Shown here in pieces: positions 1 through 10,193 of a stretch of 64,000 nt of DNA. The stretch covers positions 806,001-870,000 of the forward strand of contig JAIUPT010000036.1 in NCBI GenBank assembly GCA_022315425.1, in the 5' to 3' direction. The notes below the pieces were generated by a model, which worked only from the letters and a program-made list of their open reading frames with translations, had not been told where the DNA came from and did not search any database. A program made the translations under genes and the position numbers. The stretch comes from Pseudevernia furfuracea. Its lineage: Eukaryota; Ascomycota; Lecanoromycetes; Lecanorales; Parmeliaceae. Every line of letters starts with the position of its first letter. Position 1 is the stretch's first letter.

Positions 1-1391
1 GATCCGTCGGCTGCGAGGTCACAGAGACAGAGATCAAGAAAGGAGGAGTTGTCGATGGTATGAAGGGGTTTCTAGGTTTCGGATCGAAGAAGGGGGACCA
101 AGAGCCTCTTAGAGAAGACGATAATGCCGAATCCTCGCCATCAACGGTAGAGTCTGAGACCTCTAAATCTTCGTTACCTATAGAGAGCAACACAGCCGGC
201 TCTGTAGTGGACGGAGATGTCAAAGAAGAAAAGCCCAAAGAGCTGAAGAAGAAGACGGAGACGATCGCCGTTGGCTTCTCGACTGAATTAGTTGGATCAC
301 AAGGAGTCAAGCCTGACAGTCAAAAGCGTATGAAAGCGCGGCTGACTGCCTTCGATAAATCCGACCGTTCCCGCATGTTGCGTGAGGAAACCCTGAACAA
401 TCTCGAGGGGTACACTTACAAGATCAGAGATATTCTGGAGGACAAAGCCTTTGTTGCTGTCTCGACAGAAGAGCAGAGGGACGGAATTGAAGAAAAATCA
501 AACGACGCGAGCATATGGCTGTATGGTGATGGCGCGGACGCCAACCGAGAAGCGCTAAAAGCGAGGTTGGACGAACTCCGAGGGCTTGTTGCTCCCATTC
601 AAAAGCGGAAAGACGAGGCCAGCAAACGCCCATCAGAGATCCAAAAGTTGCAAGATGCACTTGCGCAAGCAAGCACCATGGTTACTGTGGTCAAGCAGCA
701 GAGGGAAGCCCAGGTCCTAGCGGAATCTAAGGCCGCTTCAGATTCGGAGGCGGCAAAGTCGCAGACCACTACGGCGCCCAGCACGTCTACTGATGACTTC
801 GCGGGCCTAGAAGACGAGACTGCCAGGGCTTCATCCTCCACCATATCGCCAGCTTCTAGTCTTCCTGCGTCGACGTACAGCGAAAACGACCTTAATGCTA
901 TTCTCCAGAAAGATGAAACTGTAAAAAAGTGGCTTGATGAGAAGATGGCCGAGCAGGAAAAGCTCTCGCCAACAGATGACCCTGTCTTACTTTCGTCGGA
1001 GCTATCTGCCAAATCTAAAGAACTCAACGACGTGGTAATGAGCCTTCTGACAAAACAAATGAAAACCCCGCCAAAGCCGAAGAAATCCAAGTCCAAGTCA
1101 AAGACTACGAAGACCAGCTCTACGAAGGTGACCGATACAGACACTAGCACCGTGGAATCTGAAGAAGCTGTCAAGGAGACGACAGGACCGGCGGGTGAAT
1201 TGGAGGATGAGATGGAGCGCTTGCATCAATCGACGCAGGAGGAGATCGAAGAGGCATTGGGGAAGCAGAAGTCTAAAGCAGAGAGGAAAACAAACAAGAA
1301 AGAGAAAGCCAAAGCCAGTGGAAAGGGCAAGGGCAAAGGGAAGTCAGGGGGCCAGGATAAGGGGAAGGTGGAAGAACATGGAGAACTGTAA
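1..1391 (+). CDS. LHS1: ER-lumen Hsp70-type chaperone Lhs1 (GRP170/HYOU1 family), 3' part only
   Basis: Lhs1 is the large Hsp70-like chaperone of the ER lumen; it acts as nucleotide exchange factor for Kar2/BiP and helps translocation and folding. Only the C-terminal part is here. The frame is open from base 3, through the Met codon at 60, to the stop at 1389-1391, so the true start lies left of the window. The conserved C-terminal helical region of the GRP170 family is seen around bases 270-680: a Lys-rich lead-in, then RMLREETLNNLEGYTYKIRD and SIWLYGDGADANREALKARL, typical of this family's substrate-lid region. A Ser/Thr-rich linker and a highly charged Lys/Glu tail follow. The protein ends in HGEL, an HDEL-like ER retrieval signal, which supports both the identity and the stop. 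The nucleotide-binding domain is not in the window. Identity is from family knowledge; no search was run. Confidence 0.88.
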   Translation, partial: SVGCEVTETEIKKGGVVDGMKGFLGFGSKKGDQEPLREDDNAESSPSTVESETSKSSLPIESNTAGSVVDGDVKEEKPKELKKKTETIAVGFSTELVGSQGVKPDSQKRMKARLTAFDKSDRSRMLREETLNNLEGYTYKIRDILEDKAFVAVSTEEQRDGIEEKSNDASIWLYGDGADANREALKARLDELRGLVAPIQKRKDEASKRPSEIQKLQDALAQASTMVTVVKQQREAQVLAESKAASDSEAAKSQTTTAPSTSTDDFAGLEDETARASSSTISPASSLPASTYSENDLNAILQKDETVKKWLDEKMAEQEKLSPTDDPVLLSSELSAKSKELNDVVMSLLTKQMKTPPKPKKSKSKSKTTKTSSTKVTDTDTSTVESEEAVKETTGPAGELEDEMERLHQSTQEEIEEALGKQKSKAERKTNKKEKAKASGKGKGKGKSGGQDKGKVEEHGEL

Positions 1392-1968
1392 CATAATTGA
1401 CGTCTTGCAATATTTGAGCATCGTCGATAGCAATAGATTACGTTTGTACCCGCGACCCATTACCTCGATACATTTCGCTGCTCGAGAGAAGGGATGCCTT
1501 GGCCGCTTCGTAGCGCTTCCCTTTCTTGTGGACGGTTAGGAGGCAAGATGCCAGACAAGATAGGGGCAAATGGATCCAACAAGGGTGTTGTTTGATAGAT
1601 ATTTGAACAAGCCCCGACTGTCAACCGTGTTAATTTACATTGATCTGCTGCAGCCAGTTCTAGCAATGCTGCCTCTATGGTGACATAGCGAGCGCGGGCC
1701 GCTGTCGCATGACCAGATTCGAGGGACTGAGATTTTGTTGGACCATTTCAGCAGCTGCCCTGCCGACCTGCGAGTAGAGGTACTTTCATTTGCTAACAGT
1801 CGTGCGTCTTTACTCTTCGCCTCTGGTTGGACATTTCGATCGCAAGTTTACCTGTCAAGAACCGCTGTGGAGTGTTTCTGCCTGTCCTTTCGGAATATGT
1901 GCATACTCCAACCGGTCGCTTGAATGCTCATAACATCACATTGGAAAAATGTTCCCCTTCTTAAACGG
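1392..1968. other. intergenic, LHS1 3' flank
   Basis: No convincing gene. Short open frames here are fragmented and have no recognisable domain. It probably holds the LHS1 3' UTR and, on the far side, the 3' UTR of the small minus-strand ORF that ends at 1969. Confidence 0.6.
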
Positions 1969-2301
1969 CTATCCCTCAAGATAATCCAATCTCACAAAGT
2001 AATCCATCATCCTCGAACACAACCCGTCATCCTCCCCATCATTGCTATCTCCACCAAAGATCCTCTTCCGCTCTTCCCCCAGTCTCTCGCACTCCTCTTT
2101 TTGCTTTCTTTCTCTGACTTGCCATGCAAGATATCGATTATGCCAGTGTTTTGCAGAAAGGTCGTTTCGCCGAGGATGTCTTGCAGCTGGGAGCTTGGAA
2201 TCCGACGGATCGGCGGAGGAGGGCAGCTCGAAAGCGTCGTATTGGCAAGAAGCAGAGACCTTGTGCCCGCCTCTCGCGCGACGACGATTGTGACGGCTCA
2301 T
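1969..2301 (-). CDS. small conserved-looking hypothetical protein, 110 aa
   Basis: A single uninterrupted frame of 110 codons runs from ATG at 2301-2299 to TAG at 1969. The N-terminus is very basic (MSRHNRRRARGGHK), the middle is a charged helix-like stretch (VRERKQKEECERLGEE), and the end is acidic and aromatic (RMMDYFVRLDYLEG). No membrane segment or signal peptide is obvious. A TATATAAA element lies about 110 bases upstream on the minus strand (near 2410-2417), which fits a promoter. I do not recognise the family with certainty. The composition looks like real protein rather than a shadow, since no gene overlaps it on the other strand. An extra upstream exon cannot be excluded. Confidence 0.5.
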   Translation of the reverse strand: MSRHNRRRARGGHKVSASCQYDAFELPSSADPSDSKLPAARHPRRNDLSAKHWHNRYLAWQVRERKQKEECERLGEERKRIFGGDSNDGEDDGLCSRMMDYFVRLDYLEG

Positions 2302-2841
2302 TACGTCTCGGAGTGGAAAAGGAAAAGGAAAAGTGATTTGGAAAGGAGTGGAAGAGTGAATTGGTGAAGGATAGAAAGAAAGGGTGAAGAAGAGTGGAAG
2401 CTGAAGCAGTTTATATACAAGAAAATCTTTTACCGGTCACAGTCAGTCATGGGACTTAAGTGGAATCACTACCTTACGGTAGTATTGAGTCATGATAAAT
2501 TGAGTTGATTGCGACATGGCCTGGCAGAGTTGAGTGGCGAACTCGGTGTGAGTCATACGAAAATCGCTTCTCTTTCTCCAGATGCAAACAAGATTGGGAA
2601 GGAAAAAAGATTTAACAATCATGATTGCTCCTTCTACTCCTATGGCCATCTTGTTCCCATTCATCTTCGCAAGCCTTGAGGAGACGGAGATGGGACTGTC
2701 GCCGTTGTTGGTGACAAGAGCGACGAAGGACTTGGAAGACTCATTCTGCGCACTGTGAAATTTGGCATTGGCGTAACAAGCAATCGTCTTCCATTCACCT
2801 CGTGTGAGTTATCTTGGAGACACTTCCTTTTACACCGTACC
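2302..2841. other. intergenic region upstream of the small ORF and downstream of ALO1
   Basis: Contains the probable promoter of the 110-aa ORF (TATATAAA on the minus strand near 2410-2417) and the 3' flank of ALO1. No other gene is supported. Confidence 0.6.
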
Positions 2842-4500
2842 TCATAGTTCTTCGTCGTCTTCATCATCGGCCTGTTTATTTGCCGAGCCACGTATCATAA
2901 AACTCTTCTCTGCTTCCACGCCATGCATCATTTCAAAGCTCTCTTCGCTCGTCTGCCGACTTAGACCCTCCCCAGCTATGTGACCAGTCCAATCGACTCC
3001 ACCGTCCTCAGCAGGTTTGGTGCTAGTCATCCTCTCTTCCAGCGGCAGGCTCGAAACTCCTCCTTCTTGCGGAATTAAAAGTCGTCGATGCCAGTCACCG
3101 ACAAACATGCCGTCAGGATCTACTTCATTTCTTACGCGCATCCAATCATCCATTTCGGGATACATTTTATACACATCCTCCCGTGTAACGTGAGCGAAGT
3201 TCTTAGCCCAGTGTGGTCGACCACCCATCTCCTTCATGAGCCACTCGAAAGCCTCGTAGTAGCGAGCTCGGCAGGGAGGATCGCAATTATAAGGCCTGTA
3301 AAGCGTGGCGTTCAAGTAAAGCGTCGGTCCTTTAGCCATAGTGTTATCTAGATATGGACGCGGTACAGTAGTCGAAGTATCAGAAACCCGCACTTCGATC
3401 GGAGCGTGGACGTAGACTCCCTTCGAACTGAAGGGTATACCAGACGCTGCTTCGTCCCCGTTGAGCCACGATGACAGACGTGTGATTGCTTCTGGACCTT
3501 TTTGAAGAGGAAGTGCCCACTCATTGACGAACTGTGAGTAGAGACAGTTCATGAGGAGGCCCGTCCGACCTTCTTGGACGGCAGCGCTGCCAGCCCCTTC
3601 TTTGAATCCGTACTGAACATCGATCACAAACTTTTCGAGCAGCGGCAGCAAGCTGGGAACCCACTGTCCGCAGTAGAGTAAAAAGTGGTATGTATGGAAG
3701 CCAATCTTTCCAGTCCACCAATTCGCCACTGGTGGATTGTGAGGTTTGTCTGTCTTGTCTGCCCTCCATCTGATACATCTTTTCATGTATGGCATCCACC
3801 AAACACGGGTAAATTCTTTCTTTGTCCACAGATCTTTCTCCCAATCCGAGAGAATCTCGTCCAACGGGTGAAGACTTTGAGCCCATTCAATGTTAAAAGC
3901 CGGAACGGCCTCAAATGTTACCTCGGTGACAATGCCCAAGGCACCCAGACTCACGAGAGCAGCGCGAAAGAGCTCCATGTTCTGTTGTGCTGAGCAAGAC
4001 ACTGTCCGGCCATTTGCAAGCATTATCTTTAACGCTAGGACAGACTGTGATAGAATGCCATGCCTTGTCGAGCTTCCGTGTGTCGCTGTTCCAATTGCAC
4101 CGGCTATTGATTGGTGGTCAATACTACCCAGATTTGGCATTGCCAGACCATGCCCCTTCAGCTTTATGCCTAGATCATGCAGCCGTATACCTGCCTGCAT
4201 GATCACTACGTTGGTACTTTTGTTGATGTCCAGTATGTCTTGGAAGTGGTCTAGATTGACCAGCCATGATGAAGTACAAGTCAGGTCCGACGGCGAATGG
4301 GCGCAGCCTACAACGGTTATTCGACGTCGGCATCTTCGGGCAAGTGTAATGACTTTTTGCAATTCTTCTGATGTCTGAGGCTGAATGTAGAGCTCTGGAT
4401 GTGAATGGAAAGTCCTCGCCCAAGTGTGATGTTGGTGTGTGCTGGTGGCTCGAAAGGGAACGGCGGGATGCAATCTGGAGAGTTCCCGTTGAAGGTCCAT
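2842..4500 (-). CDS. ALO1: D-arabinono-1,4-lactone oxidase
   Basis: Single-exon gene of 552 aa. ALO1 catalyses the last step of D-erythroascorbate synthesis: it oxidises D-arabinono-1,4-lactone using FAD and O2, at the mitochondrial membrane in yeast. The N-terminal FAD-binding (VAO/PCMH) domain is clear. TVVGCAHSPSD at residues 62-72 carries the His (His68) in the place where FAD is covalently attached in the family, and SIAGAIGTATHGSS further on is the usual FAD-binding loop. The C-terminal ALO domain has the hallmark HWAKNF and ends its core with FVGDWHRRLL. A low-complexity tail of about 70 residues follows. Length is close to fungal homologues. The start at 4500 is the first in-frame ATG and gives a normal N-terminus. 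It is divergent from the SPRY gene at 5213, with a 0.7-kb shared upstream region. Confidence 0.93.
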   Translation of the reverse strand: MDLQRELSRLHPAVPFRATSTHQHHTWARTFHSHPELYIQPQTSEELQKVITLARRCRRRITVVGCAHSPSDLTCTSSWLVNLDHFQDILDINKSTNVVIMQAGIRLHDLGIKLKGHGLAMPNLGSIDHQSIAGAIGTATHGSSTRHGILSQSVLALKIMLANGRTVSCSAQQNMELFRAALVSLGALGIVTEVTFEAVPAFNIEWAQSLHPLDEILSDWEKDLWTKKEFTRVWWMPYMKRCIRWRADKTDKPHNPPVANWWTGKIGFHTYHFLLYCGQWVPSLLPLLEKFVIDVQYGFKEGAGSAAVQEGRTGLLMNCLYSQFVNEWALPLQKGPEAITRLSSWLNGDEAASGIPFSSKGVYVHAPIEVRVSDTSTTVPRPYLDNTMAKGPTLYLNATLYRPYNCDPPCRARYYEAFEWLMKEMGGRPHWAKNFAHVTREDVYKMYPEMDDWMRVRNEVDPDGMFVGDWHRRLLIPQEGGVSSLPLEERMTSTKPAEDGGVDWTGHIAGEGLSRQTSEESFEMMHGVEAEKSFMIRGSANKQADDEDDEEL

Positions 4501-5212
4501 GGCTCAGAAAGAGAGGCTTCAGAGCTAGTGGGCAAGTATAAGGAGCGCGGTAGCAGACAGTACTACGGAGGGAGTGAGTCTTGATGTAAGTCGCATAGGC
4601 TCGACACTTGATTCATGTTCATTTGAATGAGGTGCAGCATAAGTGTTGATGTTTCGATCTATCTCAGCCAACGCTAAGTGTCAATACAAGTAAGTACCTT
4701 ACCGTACCTTATAACCATTACCTTAGTCCCCTTTTCACCCGGAGGCCAATTCTTTTCAGTCTGGCACGAGGAGGACACGGAGGACTCAATGGCCCAACCA
4801 CAACTATTTGAATATTTTACATTATTCTTTCATCAAATTACTCTATGGCTGACTTAGGTTGTTATCGAATGGGTTCGAGGGTTTATTTAGAAATTTTGAG
4901 ATTACTGGTACTAATACTAACACTGGTACCTACTGGTACTGGACTACTGGTACTGGACTACTGGTACTGGACTACTGGTACTGGACTACTGGTACTGTAT
5001 TTTGTGGCAAAATTAATGAGCCTGTCGCCTCTACTCTACGGTCGACCAAGACCCAAGAATCCCCACCTCGGCAGCACACGACTCGCAGCACATCTATTGC
5101 ATCGCACACCTCCCCTTCGCCAACTTTGACCTTGAACATCAAAAGTATTTGCTTACAAGCAGTAGCAGCTCTTGCCTCACTGTTATTCATGATTCCATAG
5201 CATGGGCTAGCA
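4501..5212. promoter_or_regulatory. divergent promoter region between ALO1 and the SSH4-like gene
   Basis: 712 bases separate the two start codons, which point away from each other, so both promoters must lie here. It contains several TACCTTA-like motifs (about 4690-4730) and a 14-bp minisatellite (4935-4996). No core promoter element was assigned with confidence. Confidence 0.55.
4935..4996. repeat. 14-bp minisatellite, about 4.4 units
   Basis: Perfect head-to-tail copies of GGTACTGGACTACT start at 4935, 4949, 4963 and 4977, with a partial fifth at 4991. It lies about 220 bases before the SSH4-like start codon. No spacers are present, so it is not a CRISPR array. Confidence 0.95.
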
Positions 5213-6830
5213 ATGATGGAAGACATCGCACTCTCCCCTACCACTGTTTCAACGTCATACTCCCATTCTACCCTATCACCCACAGACCACAGATCTCCAT
5301 GGCGGGAATCGCCTCATGACACTACAAACATCGTGATTAATATCACTAGCAATGAGGGCTCGACAGGTAAGGGCATCCTCATTGGCATGCTCTCCGCTTT
5401 CGGCTCAGCCGCCTTCGTCGTCCTCGTCTTCGCCATCTTCTATTTCTTTAGATACACCGGTCGAGGACGCATCTTCTTAGATCGCATAACAAGACCGGGG
5501 GAGTATGACGATGAGCAGGCGCTGGCGAGGGAGGAGGCCGATGCTTTGGAAGACATGGATGATCTACAACGAGTGGAATATCTTAGAGCAAAAGGTATGC
5601 TGTGGCCCATATTGCCACATGGGTCTCCATCATCTCTTGCTGATGCCACTACCATAGCATTCATCCAAGCCAATCCGCCCGAAACATTGCCCACAGACAT
5701 TTCACTTTCACAATTCTTAGCGATACAGGAGAAGGGCGTGTCCGCATGGGAGTTTGAGCCCGAGCTCGAGATCGCCAACTGTTTTGTCGAGGGGCGAACA
5801 GAGATCGAATTTTTTGATTCTGAATGCAGTGTCCAAAGCAACCTGCCCATACCGAAACAGAACGAGGTCTATTATTGGGAAGCAAAAATATACGATAAAC
5901 CCGATTCCTCTTTGATCAGTATCGGTGTATCGACAAAGCCATATCCCCTCTTCAGACTACCAGGTATCTCTATCTAGATATCAGTTGATCGAAAATATCG
6001 CACTAACATATTCAGGCTGGCACAAGTCCTCAATAGCCTACACCTCGACCGGCCATCGGCGTTACAACCAACCCTTCACGCCAACGAATTATGGTCCTGA
6101 GTACGTGCAAGGCGATGTTATAGGTGTCGGCTATCGACCTCGAACCGGAAGCGTCTTTTTCACACGGAACGGCAAGAAGCTAGACGATGTGGCTCATGGC
6201 TTGAAAACACAGAACTTTTTTCCAACAGTTGGCGCGAATGGTCCCTGCACCGTCCATGTCAATTTTGGGCAAAGCGGGTTTGTCTTCATTGAAGCCAACG
6301 TGAAGAAATGGGGCCTGGCTCCAATGACAGGTAGCCTCGCGCCGCCGCCACCGTACGGCAGTGAGCAAGGCAGTATACTGCTGGAAGCTGGAAGAGACGG
6401 CACGAGGCAGAGTCAGTTAAACTACGGGCATGGAAGATCGCGGAGCGGGAACATAAGAATGGCTCCGCCCATGAGTCCCGGCCCACAACGGTCACCAACG
6501 GAGATTTCACTTGCACAACTAGCCCATATACCGTCGAATGAGGATGTGGGTGAGGGTACCAGTAGAAGCGCTGAACGAGTAGACGAAGCATTGGACCAGC
6601 AACTTGCTGGCCATGATCCGCACGATTTCTCGGCGCCACCACCCGAGTATACAAGCCCGGAGGGGTCTCTTGAGAATAGTCGAAGAAGCAGCGAAGGCAG
6701 CGATCATGGTGGCGAGGAGAGACCTCTCATCCGACCTGAATCACCCAGGCCTCCCATACCTAGCTACGATGCGGCCGTGGCAGATGATTCCCGGTCGAGA
6801 TATGAATATGATACCCAGCATAGTGCATAA
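5213..6830 (+). CDS. SSH4: SSH4/EAR1-like single-pass membrane protein with SPRY domain (ubiquitin-ligase adaptor)
   Basis: Two exons, 5213-5963 and 6016-6830 (521 aa). The 52-nt intron has GTATCT, a CACTAAC branch site and CAG. Yeast Ssh4 and Ear1 are endosomal/vacuolar proteins that recruit the Rsp5 ligase to sort membrane cargo. Features: a membrane span at about residues 54-79; a juxtamembrane charged region (GRGRIFLDRITRPGEYDDEQ); then a SPRY domain starting near YYWEAKIYDKP and continuing across the intron (LPG-WHKSSIAY, GDVIGVGYRPRTGSVFFTRN). The C-terminal tail is Pro/Ser-rich and holds two PPxY motifs, PPPY near base 6350 and PPEY near base 6640, the standard Rsp5/Nedd4 WW-domain ligand. 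MM at the start leaves two adjacent ATGs; the first is given. Whether it is the SSH4 or EAR1 orthologue cannot be decided by eye. Confidence 0.88.
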
Positions 6831-7536
6831 TGATGATATTACGCGATCTTCTCCTTTTTCCTTTTTGGAGGTCTACGAGAAACATGCCTTCATTGAAGCA
6901 GCATTGGGAGGACGTCTTGGCTTGGAAGCGTCAGGCGGGCGTTGTGGATCATGTTCGTCAACAGGAAGTTGGAGAGTAGCGCAAAGGGTGGGATACTTTT
7001 GAACTGGCATGGAAAAGCTCATTCTTTAGCCATGCGCAGAGTCTAGATGTACGATACTATACTATGATCGACTTGCTATCAACCGTTCACCGAACCTGGA
7101 CTCTGCTCAGCATGGATCATCGCAGAAACTGGTAACAGGATTTGAGATGATCTAGGTATTTAGTCTAATAAGTATTTTACAGTGTCTCCCTCCGAGTCAA
7201 GAAAGATAAGGAATCACAGACATAAAAAAGGAGGAAATCACCTAACTAACAGAGAAAGAAATGTATGGAAATGTGTAGGCGCATCCGTGAGACAATGATG
7301 GGCATGCGTAGAAGTGAAATTCGGCACTACGCTCACATTTTCCAGCATTTCCTTTGCACTATCTTGCTGGTGAGAGCAAAGCCAGAGCCATTGAGGCCAG
7401 ATAATAGTTCAAAGTATGGCAGATATGTTAGATACCCTCAAATTCTCATGAGAAAGCGTCTTTTTTTTGTAGGCATGCCTTTTAGGGATAGGCTAGAAAT
7501 TTCAAATAAAAAAGATGATCATGGACCTCGGAAATA
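6831..7536. other. intergenic region between convergent genes
   Basis: Holds the 3' flanks of the SSH4-like gene (+) and PDE1 (-). Open frames here (for example 7265-7807 on +) run into PDE1 antisense and are not supported as genes. Confidence 0.6.
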
Positions 7537-9414
7537 TCACAACCAAATCGAAGTACCTGCCTTGGATATAGAAAAGGTACATCCCAGCTGTTCTGCTTTC
7601 TCTGCTTGTTCTAGTTGTGCCAAAATCGTCTCACCCGGCTCTGGACCATCCTTCAAGGTTTCCTTTACGTGTATGATAATCACCTGGAGACCCTCGAGAG
7701 GCCTGTGGCCCCGAGATCCGCTCATGTTGCCGGAGCCTTGTGCGGTCTCATGTATTGATTCTGGGACGTTGACTTTGGGCTCTTTGGCTGAAAAAGCGGC
7801 CTCATGAGGTATTGAATCTTCAGATACGAGCGAAGCAGGGGTAGCAGGACTGACGGTCTGCCTTCTGGTCTTTCGCCCGCTTTGACTTGGGGTCCGACCC
7901 GTCCGATTACGTGCCTCAAGGCTCTCACGCATATTTGTTCCGTTGCTAAGGCGCTTTCGTTTACGCTGCGACGGCTCTTGCTCTCTGGGCCTCAAAGCCT
8001 TGACCTTTTCGGAAAGATTTTTTAACTCGGCGATAAGGTGACGAGGCGCAAGATGACCGAACAAAGTCTCGTCGGATTGGGAATCTTCATAGGAGCATTC
8101 GATCAATACTCCGGTGAGAACGCCGGCGGTAAACTTTGAAGCAGCATCACTCCACACTTGACTGTTCCTCGGGGATAGAGACAGCGAGTCAGGCTCCACA
8201 TCGCCAAAGATCAGAACTTCATAGCCGGTGTGATCGTCTCGTAGAAAGAAAGCAGAACTGTCGATCGGGCGCATCATATCCGACGGGTGACCGTAGCTCT
8301 GGCTATGTTGCAGATTGGTTGGCGTCGCGGCATGCTGTGAAGCTCTTCGGGACATGGCTTCGTTGAAAGCTTCGTGTGTACTACCACTGCCACTACCATG
8401 ACTGCGATGCTTGCGCATGCATTGGCCGTGACTCACACTCCAGCATTTGGCAGCCAACCCGTCGCACACCTCTATGTAACCCCTGCTTTCTCCATCACCA
8501 AATTGTATATTACCCCCTTCAACTAGGCGCATATAGCTCACAAAGCCAACTCCGCCATCTTCGTCCGACATGTTAGGCCAAATCACATCATTGAATATGT
8601 GGGTTTTGATCGCATCAATTGTCGAGGGTAGAGCTGCGATGCGCTTAGGGCGAGACGTGTGCTGAAACGACGCCGTATTGATTGCGAAGCCTGATATGTG
8701 GTCGAGATGAGGATGTGTAATGAGATAGGTAGAGATCAGGTTCCGCATGAAGTAGGCTGCGTTGCCGTTGACCGACTCGAAGGGGACTTCCAAGTCGGCA
8801 AACGGACCAGTAGTCAGTAACCGGGGTGATGGATTGATGGCGTCTGCATGCTGTAATGGCATGGCTTGTCCATGTCCATTGTGCTCCGCAAGGGAGTTTG
8901 ACCTTCGCGTGATATTCACACCAGCTTGAAGAGAACTGGCCCTTCTGGCTGCGCGGTTGCTGGCGATTGAGACGGATGATTCGAAGGAGGAAGCCAATGG
9001 GATGGATTCTGGCAAGCTTTCCTGGAAGATTCTGATAATTGCGGCAAGATGAGTGCCAGCATCAACGGCAAGAACGGAACTCTTAGCCCAATTTGTGGCG
9101 GTTGACCTGACCAAGATACCAGTTACATTGTCTTCGTTGGGGCCACCTCCGGCGCCCTAGACAGAAATTGTCAGCACCTATGAAACGAAAGGCAGGGCAA
9201 AGAATCAAGCATTACTGTACGAAGGATAACTAAGCCATAAGTAGTCCAACAACCGGCGAAGCTAGGAGAATGCTAAGGGGAGATTGCAGGAAGGATGCCG
9301 AGACATTTATCTCGAATATTTGTACATTCTTACCAAGACTATGATTTGAAATGCTGGTGGCTTAGGTTCTTGTCCACCAGCCCCAGCATTTGCCGAGCTA
9401 ACACCAACTCGCAT
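7537..9414 (-). CDS. PDE1: class II (low-affinity) 3',5'-cyclic-nucleotide phosphodiesterase
   Basis: Two exons on the minus strand, 9414-9334 and 9156-7537 (566 aa), joined across a 177-nt intron (GTAAGA...CTAG). The first exon codes for 27 residues ending FQIIVL; the second resumes GAGGGPNEDNVTG, together making the usual N-terminal core of this family. ATG at 9414 is the first Met after an in-frame stop. PDE1 hydrolyses cAMP in the cytosol and tunes PKA signalling. The metallo-beta-lactamase-like metal site THPHLDHISGF is at about residues 174-184. A further conserved block is FFLRDDHTGYEVLIFGDVEPD, and IECSYEDSQSD is typical of class II enzymes. Ser-rich inserts occur near residues 85-135, in the His/Ser-rich middle and in the 420-500 region. 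The end, SKAGTSIWL, matches the normal C-terminus. Confidence 0.9.
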
Positions 9415-10193
9415 CGACCTTTTTCTACCCCTCTTTGGAGCCTCGTATCCCTTCCGGAGACGTGCAGTACCCTCAATGGCCTGCCGTGACCCAACGAGCA
9501 GAACGCCCTTCCTTCGTCACAACGTCCAACCGCCGAGAAAGGCCAACGAGACTGTCGGAGATAGCAAACAGCTTCCTGGCGGTCGTCGGCTTTTCCGAGT
9601 GCTGTCATGCAAGTATCCGGTGAGATGAGTGGGTAAGTGTGGGAGCGTCCGACGGCTAGGTGAGCTGGCTCTCAGTGTCGTTCTCTTTCGCACTGCCCGG
9701 ATGACACATATGCGAGCATGGTATCTTGGCAGTTGTACGTGGCCGAATTGTTAGGTGGCATAGAATTCGAGGACAATGCTATTGTAACAACAAACGGTCG
9801 AGGTCGAGAATAGATATAGGACGGGAAGAGGACGCTAAATATTCAAGCCGCCAAGAAATGAAATTATAGCCGACTCCACGAGGGATTATTCACAATAATC
9901 CGGCTATGGTGCCTGGTTTAGCATCGGCTTGGCAGCGGACTCGTTCCGCTCTCGCCAGAAGCTTCCTGTACTTAGATATATGCGACAGAGTAGTATATAC
10001 GGATAGTCTGGCCCAATTCTCGAATGGAATGGGCAGCGAATTCTATGCGATTACAGGATCTGTGCTTTTCACATGGAGCACCACGAGGGTTGTCAGTATC
10101 CTACTCTCACTCTCACACGTATCCTGTCCTAACCTTGCCCATCGCTGTGTCTCCCAACGTAATAGTAATGCTAATTAATGTACAAGCCCAAGC
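9415..10193. promoter_or_regulatory. PDE1 upstream region and 3' flank of the Sac-domain gene
   Basis: About 780 bases. Contains the PDE1 promoter on the minus strand and the downstream flank of the gene ending at 10194. Short ORFs (for example 9906-10178 on +) show no domain and are not called. Confidence 0.5.

Noticed and set aside
599..1174. 191-codon open frame on the minus strand
   Set aside because: It is antisense to the conserved LHS1 C-terminal frame, and its Ser/Val-rich composition mirrors the Lys/Glu/Asp codons of that gene.
3685..4378. Overlapping plus-strand frames opposite ALO1
   Set aside because: They are antisense to a complete, motif-bearing FAD enzyme; no domain was recognised in them.
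4935..4996. Direct repeats resembling an array
   Set aside because: Units are contiguous, without spacers, in a eukaryotic genome; a minisatellite, not CRISPR.
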